Below are positions 53,283-61,768 of a stretch of DNA of 64,000 bases, in pieces. This DNA comes from a virus, in the IMG/VR virus record IMGVR_UViG_3300042291_002084, positions 1 through 64,000 of that record; one strand, written 5' to 3'. Numbering within the stretch: the first letter of the stretch is position 1; each line of letters opens with the position of its first letter. Both the position numbers and the translations under genes were made by a program. The notes under the pieces were generated by a model. It was not told the DNA's origin. It worked only from the letters and a program-made list of their open reading frames with translations, and did not search any database.

Positions 53283-53720
53283 TTAAAAAGAAAGTTTACA
53301 ATCAGGGGACATATTTTTTTCGCACCAACCGGAAGGGAGCTCAACTGCAAATCGGGCAGGTTTATGACTTTGATATTTTGGAATTTGGTCATCATCTACT
53401 TCGTCAGATGGATCCATTGTTTCATGATTAATATATTCCATGTTACTATCGAAGAATATTATATCTAGTGGAAAATTTACTTTTTTCATCCAAAAAGAAA
53501 GAGGTTGATCTTCACTATATACAAAGAGTATTCCTGAATTTTCATGTGGAGCATCTAATGAATCTGAATACCCCTTAGCTTGACTTTGTGGAGTTGCTGC
53601 AACTTTTAATTTTAATGAGATATCAGAGATAGCCGCTTCTATTTCTTTACCATCAATATCATTTTTTCTACAATATTCTTCAAATAGGGGTATTGAATAG
53701 TGAAATATAGCGTGACTCAT
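53283..53720 (-). CDS. DUF192-family protein, 145 aa
   Basis: Residues 61-135 match DUF192: Gly-Ile-Leu-Phe-Val, Phe-Trp-Met-Lys-Lys-Val-Asn-Phe-Pro-Leu-Asp-Ile-Ile-Phe, then Ala-Arg-Phe-Ala-Val-Glu-Leu-Pro-Ser-Gly. The family is widespread and sometimes fused to phage structural proteins; its function is unsettled. No signal peptide, unlike many bacterial members. Shares one base with the tagged gene upstream. Confidence 0.82.
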   Translation of the reverse strand: MSHAIFHYSIPLFEEYCRKNDIDGKEIEAAISDISLKLKVAATPQSQAKGYSDSLDAPHENSGILFVYSEDQPLSFWMKKVNFPLDIIFFDSNMEYINHETMDPSDEVDDDQIPKYQSHKPARFAVELPSGWCEKNMSPDCKLSF

Positions 53721-54028
53721 TAGTTTGTTGATTTTTTAGATTCAAGATTGGAAACCCGTACGGTAAGATCATTAATCGCTGCTTCAAGCTCACGAAATGA
53801 TGATTTTTTAGTTGATTCATCATCCACATATAATTGATCTTCGCCAGTTTCTCCATAGTTACCAGCATAATAATCTGCTTGAAATGCGCTTGATCCTTCA
53901 AGTCCATTGTTTGGTGGGTTTTCACCATCTTGACCTCGTTCATCCCAATTTTTATCACTCCAATCAAGATCAGAGTTTTCATTAATTTTATAAGTCTGTA
54001 TAAATGAAGAAAAGTTTTTAACTCCCAT
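53720..54028 (-). CDS. tagged acidic putative internal protein, 102 aa
   Basis: Tag ends Phe-Ser-Ser-Phe-Ile-Gln-Thr-Tyr-Lys-Ile-Asn-Glu, followed by Asn. The body has a low-complexity Asp/Gly/Asn part and a short C-terminal coiled coil (residues 77-97). Similar in layout to the next gene (54111), so a paralogous pair. An AATAAATAA box lies upstream. Confidence 0.75.
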   Translation of the reverse strand: MGVKNFSSFIQTYKINENSDLDWSDKNWDERGQDGENPPNNGLEGSSAFQADYYAGNYGETGEDQLYVDDESTKKSSFRELEAAINDLTVRVSNLESKKSTN

Positions 54029-54057
54029 TTAATATAATCTTTTTTTTATTTATTAAA

Positions 54058-54087
54058 TAAAAAAAGCGAATGTTTCCATTCGCTTTT
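54058..54087 (-). terminator. intrinsic terminator
   Basis: AAAGCGAATG-gaaa-CATTCGCTTT followed by more T on the minus strand. Confidence 0.85.
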
Positions 54088-54110
54088 ATATAAACTTTTT
54101 TAAAGAATTT

Positions 54111-54437
54111 TTATTTTTCTTCAGCGTTTTCTTCACCTTCAGCAGGCTCTTCTCCTTCTTCACCTTCTTCAGAATCTTCCTCTTCTTCAGGCTCAAGTTT
54201 TTTAACTCTTTCAGAAAGATCATCAATCATAGATTTTAAATCTTCTAGAGTTAATTCTTCTTCTGGTTGCTCTTCATCACCTTCTTCAGAATCTTCAGCA
54301 TTCAGTGCTTCATCATCTTCTTCTGGATTTGCACCATAGTATCCAGACTCAGTGTCGTCGTTGTTGTAGTCTTCAAATCCTTCAGACTCGTTTAATGTAC
54401 GAGTTTTCATGAATCCTGCAAAGTTCTTTACTCTCAT
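54111..54437 (-). CDS. tagged, extremely acidic putative internal protein, 108 aa
   Basis: Tag ends Phe-Ala-Gly-Phe-Met-Lys-Thr-Arg-Thr-Leu-Asn-Glu, followed by Ser. The body is about half Glu and Asp, with a short coiled coil (residues 63-82) like that of 53720-54028. Small, very acidic capsid-core proteins are typical of T4-like proheads, where they counter DNA charge or act as scaffold. Own late promoter and terminator. Confidence 0.78.
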   Translation of the reverse strand: MRVKNFAGFMKTRTLNESEGFEDYNNDDTESGYYGANPEEDDEALNAEDSEEGDEEQPEEELTLEDLKSMIDDLSERVKKLEPEEEEDSEEGEEGEEPAEGEENAEEK

Positions 54438-54454
54438 TTTTAATAACTTTTTTA

Positions 54455-54463
54455 TTATTTATC
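54455..54463 (-). promoter_or_regulatory. late promoter GATAAATAA
   Basis: Late-type box 18 nt upstream of the ATG at 54437. Confidence 0.65.
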
Positions 54464-54473
54464 CTTGCTGATA

Positions 54474-54956
54474 CTATTTTTTCTCAGATTTAAACTGTTC
54501 AATCGTTTCATCAATAACTCGGATTTGTTCCATTGCTGGACGAAGTAACATCGATACTGCAAATAATCTATGTGCAGGCTCTTCACCCTTTCCTGTAACT
54601 TTACCTAGAAAGAAATTAATTGATTCTAGAGTAGTTGAAGGTAAACTAACAGTATGTCTCTCAGTTGAACGATCATCTACTTCTTTTAATTCACTAGATA
54701 ATGATAATAAAGCCATTAAGATTAAGTACGCTTCGTTTGGACCTTTCCACTCAACTTTATTGTTTAATAGATTTTTAACATATTTCAAATCAGCTGGAGA
54801 AATATTAATTTCAAAATTTCCCATTCTTCGCTGGATTAAAACATCAAGTTCAGACATAGGAGTCTCTACTTCATTTCCAAGCTGAGGCTCAACATTTTCA
54901 TTTTCGATAGTATTAACTACCTCTTGTTCTTCGATTGTGTTTGTTTCTTCTAACAT
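54474..54956 (-). CDS. hypothetical protein, 160 aa
   Basis: Residues 1-35 are Glu/Asn-rich and disordered; 40-155 are helical. No tag: the start is Met-Leu-Glu-Glu-Thr-Asn. Between tagged genes, so possibly a structural or assembly protein. Family unknown. Confidence 0.65.
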   Translation of the reverse strand: MLEETNTIEEQEVVNTIENENVEPQLGNEVETPMSELDVLIQRRMGNFEINISPADLKYVKNLLNNKVEWKGPNEAYLILMALLSLSSELKEVDDRSTERHTVSLPSTTLESINFFLGKVTGKGEEPAHRLFAVSMLLRPAMEQIRVIDETIEQFKSEKK

Positions 54957-55000
54957 AGTTTAATATTTTAAAGTATTAAACTATTGTAGTAGATAAGGTT

Positions 55001-56419
55001 TTAAGCAATAGTAAAGTTTTTTTCTATTGTTTCAGCTTTTGCAATCTCATTACTTGGAGCAGATGAACCGCCAGCATTAACCCTAACACAGGCTTCAATA
55101 GCAGACTTTTTATTAGTAAATGAATTAGGATCAATATTTAGATTCTTTAATCCGTTTATTATAAATGCAGCAGCTACTCGAGCAGAAAATTTAGGGTCAT
55201 TTAATTTATCAGGATCAGTAACAATATCAATTCCAGTTAAATCTGAATATCTTTGGTAATTTGATTTAAATGTTAATTGATTAAAACCTCTACCTCGATA
55301 TTTATAACCATCGCCTACTTTAGTATTACCAGTATTCCAACCTAAATTGTCAGTTGCAGTCGGACCATATACCTTATCGAAAAATGCAGATGGGCTAGAT
55401 TTAAGTTTAGTTAAAGCATCATCAGATAAGTCACTCACTCTAGATCCAAATAGACCTCGAATTCGCGCATTTGGGGTAGTTGCATAACTTAATTCGTTTT
55501 GTGGAATAAAATTACTCTCTTTTCCAATAGTTGATAATATCCCAATAATAGCATACTTATTAGTTACACCAAGAGATTTAATTTGACTAATTAGGGTATT
55601 AATATTTTGAGCTTGGGTACCAGTATAATTGGATTTTATTTCTTTATCTTCTAGTGCATCATCAATAAGTTCATCCGAATCTTCACTAGATAGGTCAGAC
55701 GTACCTACTTGATTTCCAGAATCGTCTAATCCAAATTTATCTTTAAACCATATAAAATGTTCTGGATGTTCAGCAAAGATATTATCTAATTCTTCTGGAG
55801 TAAGAGTAGGAGCCATATCTGGCATCATTCTAAAAAGCCAATCTAAGATTACTTGATTATTTAATATTCTTTCCCCTCGGGTTTTTCCTGGAGAGCTTTG
55901 ATATTCATCTTTTAAATCATTTGAATCATCTGAATCGCGACCAACTCGACGTACACCTATATGAATATGATCAAAGTGATCGGGTACTCGCCATCCAACT
56001 TGATATCGATATCCGCCAGAATTGAAATTAAACCATGAACCTCCTTTATATTCTGGATGACCACACCATTGCATTAAATGCGCAAGTAGAGTATCTCCAC
56101 TCTTTCCACTAGTTGCAATATCAATAGCATATGAATCATCTTGACCTTCATAGTGATCTGAGGTATTTCCGCTTGCAGTTTTTTCCTTAGATCTCTTTTG
56201 AGAAATAATAGTATTTTTTCCAACAAAATCATTAGCAATTTTAGCAAAAGCTAATGCTCTAGGCATACTTCCATCCCAGTCTCCACCCTTTCCGCCAACA
56301 TTTGCTTTACCGCTATCTAATGAGCCAACGGTTAATCCAAATGTTTTATCTGGATAGTTTGCATCAGGATCAAATGAAAATGTCTCGTTAAGTTTAACCC
56401 AATCTTTAAAAGTAATCAT
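55001..56419 (-). CDS. tagged bifunctional peptidoglycan hydrolase (M15-like peptidase plus GH19-like lysozyme), 472 aa
   Basis: Tag MITFKDWVKLNE followed by Thr. Residues 50-160 form an M15/LAS-type metallopeptidase: Ser-Asp-His89-Tyr-Glu-Gly and Asp100-Ile, then Asp-His-Phe-Asp-His151-Ile-His153-Ile-Gly supply the zinc ligands. Residues 265-470 resemble GH19 chitinase/lysozyme (Gly-Lys-Glu-Ser-Asn-Phe with candidate Glu; Tyr-Arg-Gly-Arg-Gly-Phe-Asn-Gln-Leu-Thr). The linker is acidic. Together they cut both peptide and glycan parts of the wall. The tag suggests it travels in the virion and acts at entry, though a lysis role is also possible. Confidence 0.82.
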   Translation of the reverse strand: MITFKDWVKLNETFSFDPDANYPDKTFGLTVGSLDSGKANVGGKGGDWDGSMPRALAFAKIANDFVGKNTIISQKRSKEKTASGNTSDHYEGQDDSYAIDIATSGKSGDTLLAHLMQWCGHPEYKGGSWFNFNSGGYRYQVGWRVPDHFDHIHIGVRRVGRDSDDSNDLKDEYQSSPGKTRGERILNNQVILDWLFRMMPDMAPTLTPEELDNIFAEHPEHFIWFKDKFGLDDSGNQVGTSDLSSEDSDELIDDALEDKEIKSNYTGTQAQNINTLISQIKSLGVTNKYAIIGILSTIGKESNFIPQNELSYATTPNARIRGLFGSRVSDLSDDALTKLKSSPSAFFDKVYGPTATDNLGWNTGNTKVGDGYKYRGRGFNQLTFKSNYQRYSDLTGIDIVTDPDKLNDPKFSARVAAAFIINGLKNLNIDPNSFTNKKSAIEACVRVNAGGSSAPSNEIAKAETIEKNFTIA

Positions 56420-56440
56420 TGCTTATTAATATGATTTTAA

Positions 56441-56449
56441 TTATTTATT
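56441..56449 (-). promoter_or_regulatory. possible late promoter AATAAATAA
   Basis: Weaker version of the late box, 22 nt upstream of the ATG at 56419. Confidence 0.45.
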
Positions 56450-56453
56450 TTAA

Positions 56454-56948
56454 TTATTTAGTTAAATGACGATCAATTATAATCAATTGACTTGTACTTA
56501 TTTTAGGATAAGCATCGTCTGCTGAAAGGAATCCAGCCCAATCAACTTCCTCCTCCTGTAGAGTAGATTTAGGTAATCTCTCACTATCTAATCCTATTTC
56601 AGAAAGATCTTCTATATTACATACAAAATAAATTAAGCGACCATCCGGTTTACCGTTCTTATAGAATATTACTTGGTGAGATTCTGGATCAAGTTGATCT
56701 TGTGAAAGAACAATAGAGGTCTCTTCTTCAAGTTCTCTAAGTGCAGCTAAGATTGGCTCCTCATCAGGACGATCCAATTTTCCTTTAGGAATACCTAAAG
56801 TTGGTTTTCTCCAAGAAGCATTTGTTGGGTGAACTAATAATATTTTATTATTCCAAATAATTGCAACACCTGCTGCTACTCTGTGTTCTTCTGGCATATC
56901 AATTGCCCATCGTTCATTAACGAACTCATTAAAATTTAATATTCCCAT
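56454..56948 (-). CDS. tagged Nudix hydrolase, 164 aa
   Basis: Tag MGILNFNEFVNE followed by Arg. Residues 55-79 form the Nudix box: Gly-Lys-Leu-Asp-Arg-Pro-Asp-Glu-Glu, then Arg71-Glu-Leu-Glu-Glu-Glu-Thr-Ser-Ile, with one extra residue in the first loop. It hydrolyses nucleoside diphosphates linked to another group (for example NAD, ADP-ribose, caps or dNTP derivatives). Being tagged, it may be injected to remodel host nucleotides or RNA caps at once. Substrate unknown. Confidence 0.85.
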   Translation of the reverse strand: MGILNFNEFVNERWAIDMPEEHRVAAGVAIIWNNKILLVHPTNASWRKPTLGIPKGKLDRPDEEPILAALRELEEETSIVLSQDQLDPESHQVIFYKNGKPDGRLIYFVCNIEDLSEIGLDSERLPKSTLQEEEVDWAGFLSADDAYPKISTSQLIIIDRHLTK

Positions 56949-56953
56949 TCTAA

Positions 56954-57811
56954 TTAATTTATATATTTGTTATAGTCAATTACTCCAGATGGTTTTAAGA
57001 GTAATGAGTCATAATATTTTTGTTTATAATATGGTTTAACGTGATCTTCAAACATTTTCTTTTTAAACCAGCTCGGAAGCTTGGCTGAATAGTAATCTTC
57101 ATATGCATCCTCATATAATTTTACACCTTGAGATGGCGTAAGATCAGATGACCGATTAATTGATTCTAGAAAAAGTTTTCCGTCCGATTCAATTAAGCTA
57201 ATTGAATAATATTCTGGAGACCATTTATCATTTATCTTTTTACAAATATCTAAAGCTTCACCAAGATGCTTCCAACGAGCCATATCAATATCAAAAGGAG
57301 TTTTATTAATTTTCTTTTGTACATGAATAGGTGAATCGCCTGAGGCAAGCACTTCAAATCTAGAGGAAGGTACTCTTTTTTCTTGAAAAGAGCTATATGG
57401 TTTTTCAGATTTCTTAAATTTTCCATATGTTTTAAACTCATCTTCCCCATTTGCAGAGTATCCAATAATTGGAAATTTCATCTTTTTTACAAGGGACCGA
57501 TCCTTTATTTTATTTGGAATAAATGATTCACCGTTAAATTCTGAATTTAATTCAGAGTTAGTTGGAATAGTCGATTGATTATAAACAGTACTACAAAAAC
57601 TTTCATCTATTTTATTTGATGAAAAACTAAAATTATTCCATTGAATAACAGGAATATCTTTAGGTATTTGTAGAGCAGATTCAATATTATTAACTACTTC
57701 AAACATTGGTAAATTACTTAACTTTGATGAAGCTAAGGCAATTTTCTTTTCAAAGTTTTTTGGATCCTTTGAATAATATGCAGAATAACTTTTAAAATTC
57801 TTTAAACTCAT
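56954..57811 (-). CDS. putative ATP-grasp-like protein, 285 aa
   Basis: Possible ATP-grasp features: Lys-Phe-Pro-Ile-Ile-Gly-Tyr-Ser-Ala-Asn-Gly-Glu (residues 112-123), then Phe-Gln-Glu-Lys-Arg and, late, Leu-Phe-Leu-Glu-Ser-Ile-Asn-Arg (about 220), which could be the metal-binding Glu and Asn. The N-terminus MSLKNFKSYSAYY looks like the tag but lacks the Glu site. Assignment is tentative. Five bases separate it from the Nudix gene and one from the next gene. Confidence 0.5.
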   Translation of the reverse strand: MSLKNFKSYSAYYSKDPKNFEKKIALASSKLSNLPMFEVVNNIESALQIPKDIPVIQWNNFSFSSNKIDESFCSTVYNQSTIPTNSELNSEFNGESFIPNKIKDRSLVKKMKFPIIGYSANGEDEFKTYGKFKKSEKPYSSFQEKRVPSSRFEVLASGDSPIHVQKKINKTPFDIDMARWKHLGEALDICKKINDKWSPEYYSISLIESDGKLFLESINRSSDLTPSQGVKLYEDAYEDYYSAKLPSWFKKKMFEDHVKPYYKQKYYDSLLLKPSGVIDYNKYIN

Positions 57812-57812
57812 C

Positions 57813-59654
57813 TTATTTAAACTGGGAGAAACGGCTACTTGCGCTTGGAGTAAACGACTTAGCCTCAGTTTCTTGATCAGCAGTTATTTTTTGTATATCT
57901 TTATCTAAATTATCAGCAACTTCATGATCAACTACATCACCTTCTCCTCCTCTAGTAACTTCGCCACGACCGATTGCATCAAAGAATTCGTCAAACTCAT
58001 TATCTACTTTATCTTTATCGTAGTTATCCATTACTACTCTCATAATCGCTGGTTCACCATGTAATCTAGCAAAGTGATTTTGATAATCTAATACTCTATC
58101 GTATGTTTCTTTATCTCTAGAATCAAGTTCAACATATGGCACGTATACTGCACCAGTCTCCTCTCTTTTCTTTTTAATTTGTTTATCAACCCAATCATTA
58201 TAGCCTCCATTTCCATGGCCTTCAACTTCTTTTTTAGTCCATTCGCCAGGCTTACCAGTCCATGGTTTACCGTGAATAATCTTCCAAATTTGTTTTCCTA
58301 TAAAGAATGGGAGACTTGCCATTGCTGCTTTTGGAAATTTAGGTAAAGTCTTGGTTGTCCATGAAACGAGTCGGGCACGTATTCCAGGATGAGTTGCAAT
58401 ATTTCCGATTCCTTTTTGATATGCTGCAAATTCAGCAGCTGTAGTAAATAGTTTATCTGCGCCAGCGGCTCCGCCATATCGTACCTCTTTTATTCCAGAT
58501 TTAACAAAGGACTCAGAAGGTATGCGCCCTATCATTTTTCCCTCTTTACTATATGCATATAATAATTTACCATCATCACTTAATTTAAAAGTACTACCGA
58601 CTTTTGCAGCATTATCCATTTTTTCAATAGCTTCTTTTGCAAGTCGAGTATCTAATAATTTAAATGAGTCACAAAAAGTGGTCATTTTTGTTCCAAAATT
58701 AGTAAGAGATTTTCCTAAGAACTCAAAGATCGGACGAAGCATTAATCCTAGTCCTGGAATATAATCTGTAACTTTAGCAAAGTTTTGGATAAATTTACCA
58801 AGCAGGGTTGTGCCCGATCCAATAGCTCCACCGATTAGTGATACTATCTTTCTAAGTAATCGTATAACCATACCAGATTCCTTTGTACTTAGTCGAGAAA
58901 CAGCAACTGCTGCTTCATCAACTTGACCGGCAGATAATTTAACTAGTATTGGACTCGCAGAGTGCGCACCCCATTTTAAAGGTTTTAACATATCACCGCC
59001 GCCAATTACTAAAGCAGCAATAAGTGATATTGTACCCAACATATATTTTTTACGAACAAAATATATTATTGCGTTTATTAAATCTGCAACAACGCCTACT
59101 CCTGGAAAAATAAAATCTCCGACTACTCCAATAATATCAATAACAAATTGAAGTATTCCAATAGGGGATCCATTTTCTGTACATGCAAGGTATAACTTTT
59201 TAAGAACTGACCAGAACCCACTATTTGTTCGGGCAGTATGTGGTCCACCAGTAAAAGCAGTAGTTAAATCAGCTGGGGTAAATGCATCTGATCCTGGAGC
59301 AAGAGACATATCTGACTCTGCTAAAAATAGTCCTTTTAAATAATCCTTAAATGTATCGATTGACTCAGTTATTTCTTGGGAATCTGGAAATATTTTACGA
59401 GCAGATTCTAGAATAGAATTTGTTCCAGTTGTCATTCCTCGATAATAATCTGAAATTGCATTTTTTCCTTGATCTAAGATCATTGAAAGATGCAGGTCAA
59501 ATAAGGCTGACTCTGAAATACTTGATTCAATTGAATTAATAAACATTGACTCATTAATAATTGAATCAACAGTAAGTCGATTACTTGAGTTTAATACTTT
59601 ATTTAAACTATTAAATTGTTCAATTTGACTTTCATTTATTACGAAATCTGACAT
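57813..59654 (-). CDS. tagged pore/pretoxin-like hydrophobic protein, 613 aa
   Basis: Starts MSDFVINE followed by Ser, a short version of the tag. Further candidate cleavage sites (Ile-Ile-Asn-Glu-Ser, Phe-Leu-Ala-Glu-Ser) lie within the first 115 residues. Residues 165-225 are strongly hydrophobic (Val-Val-Gly-Asp-Phe-Ile-Phe-Pro-Gly-Val-Gly-Val-Val-Ala-Asp, Ile-Tyr-Phe, then Ala-Ala-Leu-Val-Ile-Gly-Gly-Gly-Asp). They recall the pretoxin helical hairpin of polymorphic toxins; a second Gly-rich hydrophobic part spans 275-330. The acidic C-terminus is soluble. May insert into the host membrane during DNA entry. Late promoter upstream. Confidence 0.65.
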   Translation of the reverse strand: MSDFVINESQIEQFNSLNKVLNSSNRLTVDSIINESMFINSIESSISESALFDLHLSMILDQGKNAISDYYRGMTTGTNSILESARKIFPDSQEITESIDTFKDYLKGLFLAESDMSLAPGSDAFTPADLTTAFTGGPHTARTNSGFWSVLKKLYLACTENGSPIGILQFVIDIIGVVGDFIFPGVGVVADLINAIIYFVRKKYMLGTISLIAALVIGGGDMLKPLKWGAHSASPILVKLSAGQVDEAAVAVSRLSTKESGMVIRLLRKIVSLIGGAIGSGTTLLGKFIQNFAKVTDYIPGLGLMLRPIFEFLGKSLTNFGTKMTTFCDSFKLLDTRLAKEAIEKMDNAAKVGSTFKLSDDGKLLYAYSKEGKMIGRIPSESFVKSGIKEVRYGGAAGADKLFTTAAEFAAYQKGIGNIATHPGIRARLVSWTTKTLPKFPKAAMASLPFFIGKQIWKIIHGKPWTGKPGEWTKKEVEGHGNGGYNDWVDKQIKKKREETGAVYVPYVELDSRDKETYDRVLDYQNHFARLHGEPAIMRVVMDNYDKDKVDNEFDEFFDAIGRGEVTRGGEGDVVDHEVADNLDKDIQKITADQETEAKSFTPSASSRFSQFK

Positions 59655-59670
59655 TATGATTCTTTTCTTA

Positions 59671-59679
59671 TTATTTATC
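59671..59679 (-). promoter_or_regulatory. late promoter GATAAATAA
   Basis: Late-type box 17 nt upstream of the ATG at 59654. Confidence 0.65.
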
Positions 59680-59717
59680 TAGTCAGATACGAATTTCGCT
59701 TAATTTACTAGGTTCAC

Positions 59718-60797
59718 CTAAAGTAAGGCAATGAATTCGTTAGGTCTAACATTTTTTAAATAAGAGTCTATGAAATACTTATATGCTTGTTTTAATCCAT
59801 CATCATCACATTCAGATAAATATGCGTATATTTCATAAAGATCGTCAAGAGTATTAAATGAAAATGCTGAACATATCCAATCAAATTTATATGAAACTGG
59901 AATCAATCCAAATATCATAGCTTCAAATATTCTAGCTGGTATAAATTGACGTTCATCATACTTATCCTTAGTAATATTTAACATGACTCTGCCGATTTCT
60001 AAAGTATTCCAAATATGTTCACGATCATTTCTTAATACGTGATAAGTGCGTTCACGATCAAATTGTTGAAATTCTTTTTCTTTACAAATTAAATAAAATG
60101 GTACCCCTTTTGAATTAGACTCATTATTAACCCAGTCCAATGAATCAAATAAGATTGAATTCTTAGAGTTTCCAGCTTTATAATTTGAAGTATCAATATT
60201 TCCATAGAATACTGAAACTGGTCGATTTATCTTATCGTAAGTTGACATATTTACATCAACACATTCTTGTAAAAATTTATTAGATATTCCTGGAAAATCA
60301 ATAGACGGTATAATAATAGTTACAAAACATTTATATTTTTCATGAAATACTTGAGAAAGAGAAAGATCAGTATCTAAGATGAGTATTTGATGTGGTAAAT
60401 AACCAGCAGAAACGGCGGCCTCAATGATTAGCTCAAACTCGCGAGCATCTTTCCATTTCTTAGATAAAGTTGAAAGATTTCTAAATCTAGCTTTTAAATA
60501 TAATTTACTATACTCTTTATTTCGTATTTTTTCAATAACTAGATTTATATCATAATATGTATTTTCAATTAATTCCGTTTTGTATTTATTAAAAATATCG
60601 CCTCTTTCATCTGATGGAAAGGATTTAATTTGGGCAGATTCAATAACTTCTTCTGGATAATATGAATAAAAATCAAATTTATCTTCCATAAATGATTCTC
60701 TAATTGAATCAATTAATCCAAGTTGATATAGTGAGTGTCCTGGAGAATCTATATCATGTAGGTCAAGTAAACCGAAATAAGAGTATAAGCTTTTCAT
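59718..60797 (-). CDS. putative GT-B glycosyltransferase, 359 aa
   Basis: The C-terminal half has the GT-B signature region Ile-Pro-Ala-Arg-Ile-Phe-Glu-Ala-Met-Ile-Phe-Gly-Leu-Ile-Pro-Val (near 297-312), where Glu usually contacts the sugar nucleotide. Before it, Arg-Val-Met-Leu-Asn-Ile and Val-Phe-Tyr-Gly-Asn-Ile fit Rossmann strands. Could glucosylate phage DNA or decorate surface sugars. It neighbours an FkbM methyltransferase, which often works on glycans. Confidence 0.7.
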   Translation of the reverse strand: MKSLYSYFGLLDLHDIDSPGHSLYQLGLIDSIRESFMEDKFDFYSYYPEEVIESAQIKSFPSDERGDIFNKYKTELIENTYYDINLVIEKIRNKEYSKLYLKARFRNLSTLSKKWKDAREFELIIEAAVSAGYLPHQILILDTDLSLSQVFHEKYKCFVTIIIPSIDFPGISNKFLQECVDVNMSTYDKINRPVSVFYGNIDTSNYKAGNSKNSILFDSLDWVNNESNSKGVPFYLICKEKEFQQFDRERTYHVLRNDREHIWNTLEIGRVMLNITKDKYDERQFIPARIFEAMIFGLIPVSYKFDWICSAFSFNTLDDLYEIYAYLSECDDDGLKQAYKYFIDSYLKNVRPNEFIALL

Positions 60798-60889
60798 ATT
60801 TTATATTTTTAATTATAATACACTAAATTATAGTAGATATTAATATTTACATATTAATCTTTAGGTTTCATCTGGGTGAACCCTAATAT

Positions 60890-60919
60890 AAAAAATGAGC
60901 GCCTATTCAGACGCTCATT
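60890..60919 (-). terminator. intrinsic terminator
   Basis: ATGAGCG-tctgaatag-gCGCTCAT followed by TTTTTT on the minus strand; ends the methyltransferase gene. Confidence 0.85.
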
Positions 60920-60944
60920 ATGAGGTAAAGGAAAATTGAAAGTA

Positions 60945-61745
60945 TTAATTGTTTTTCAAGGCAACAATATGAGTAATAAAGTTTTTACCATACTCCACTG
61001 CATCGATTTTACGAACAACATCAAAGTTTTCTTCAAGAATAGAAACTATCTCTTGGAATTTTTCAACACGATTCGTTTTTAATGGTTTGTACATAAAGTG
61101 ATATTCAATAATAAATACTCGAACATTAGACCAATCAGTAACTGATTTGATTAATTCGTATTCAGCACCTTCAACATCCATTTTAATCGCAGTTGCTCCA
61201 TGTTCTTTAATAGCAGCATCAATATTGATTGCTGGAACATGCAAGATCTCACGACCACGAATTGGTAAAATTGAATGTTTTCCAGAGTCATTAGATATAA
61301 AAAAGTCAACCGCTTCTTCATTTCCTGGAACAATTGCTTTTTGTACAACTGTACAGTTTGACTCTACTCCATTTACTTTAATATTTTCTAGAGCAAATGA
61401 TGCATTGTGTGGAAGAGCTTCATAAGAAACTACACTTTGTATTTTTGGAAATTGTCTAGCCATACGAATAGCAAATAATCCAATATGGCCACCAATATCT
61501 AACCATTTATCTTCTTGATTAAATACTGCATTTACATCCATTTCTGGACCATATGCAGAAGAAGTAAGAGGTTTAATATATTCTCCACTTTTTGGGCTTT
61601 TTGAAACGTTTGTCCCAACGTTATACTTAACTTCATTTAATCCTTTTCGGATATAAAATTGAAAGTCACCATATTTTGTTTTCCAATCGATCAATTCTAA
61701 TTGATCGAATTTTTTAGCAGTGTTAAAGTCTATACGAGTATCCAT
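60945..61745 (-). CDS. FkbM-family methyltransferase, 266 aa
   Basis: SAM-binding motif Trp-Leu-Asp-Ile-Gly-Gly-His-Ile-Gly (residues 77-85), acidic Tyr-Glu-Ala at the end of the second strand, and the family hallmark Ile-Lys-Met-Asp-Val-Glu-Gly-Ala-Glu-Tyr-Glu-Leu (near 187-198). FkbM enzymes O-methylate sugars or other small substrates. Together with the glycosyltransferase it suggests a glycan-modification pair. Own terminator. Confidence 0.9.
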   Translation of the reverse strand: MDTRIDFNTAKKFDQLELIDWKTKYGDFQFYIRKGLNEVKYNVGTNVSKSPKSGEYIKPLTSSAYGPEMDVNAVFNQEDKWLDIGGHIGLFAIRMARQFPKIQSVVSYEALPHNASFALENIKVNGVESNCTVVQKAIVPGNEEAVDFFISNDSGKHSILPIRGREILHVPAINIDAAIKEHGATAIKMDVEGAEYELIKSVTDWSNVRVFIIEYHFMYKPLKTNRVEKFQEIVSILEENFDVVRKIDAVEYGKNFITHIVALKNN

Positions 61746-61768
61746 CTAAATATTGTTTTTATGTATTA

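Noticed and set aside
57250-57465. Frame of 71 codons inside the ATP-grasp-like gene
   Set aside because: Alternative frame of a longer, better-supported gene on the same strand.
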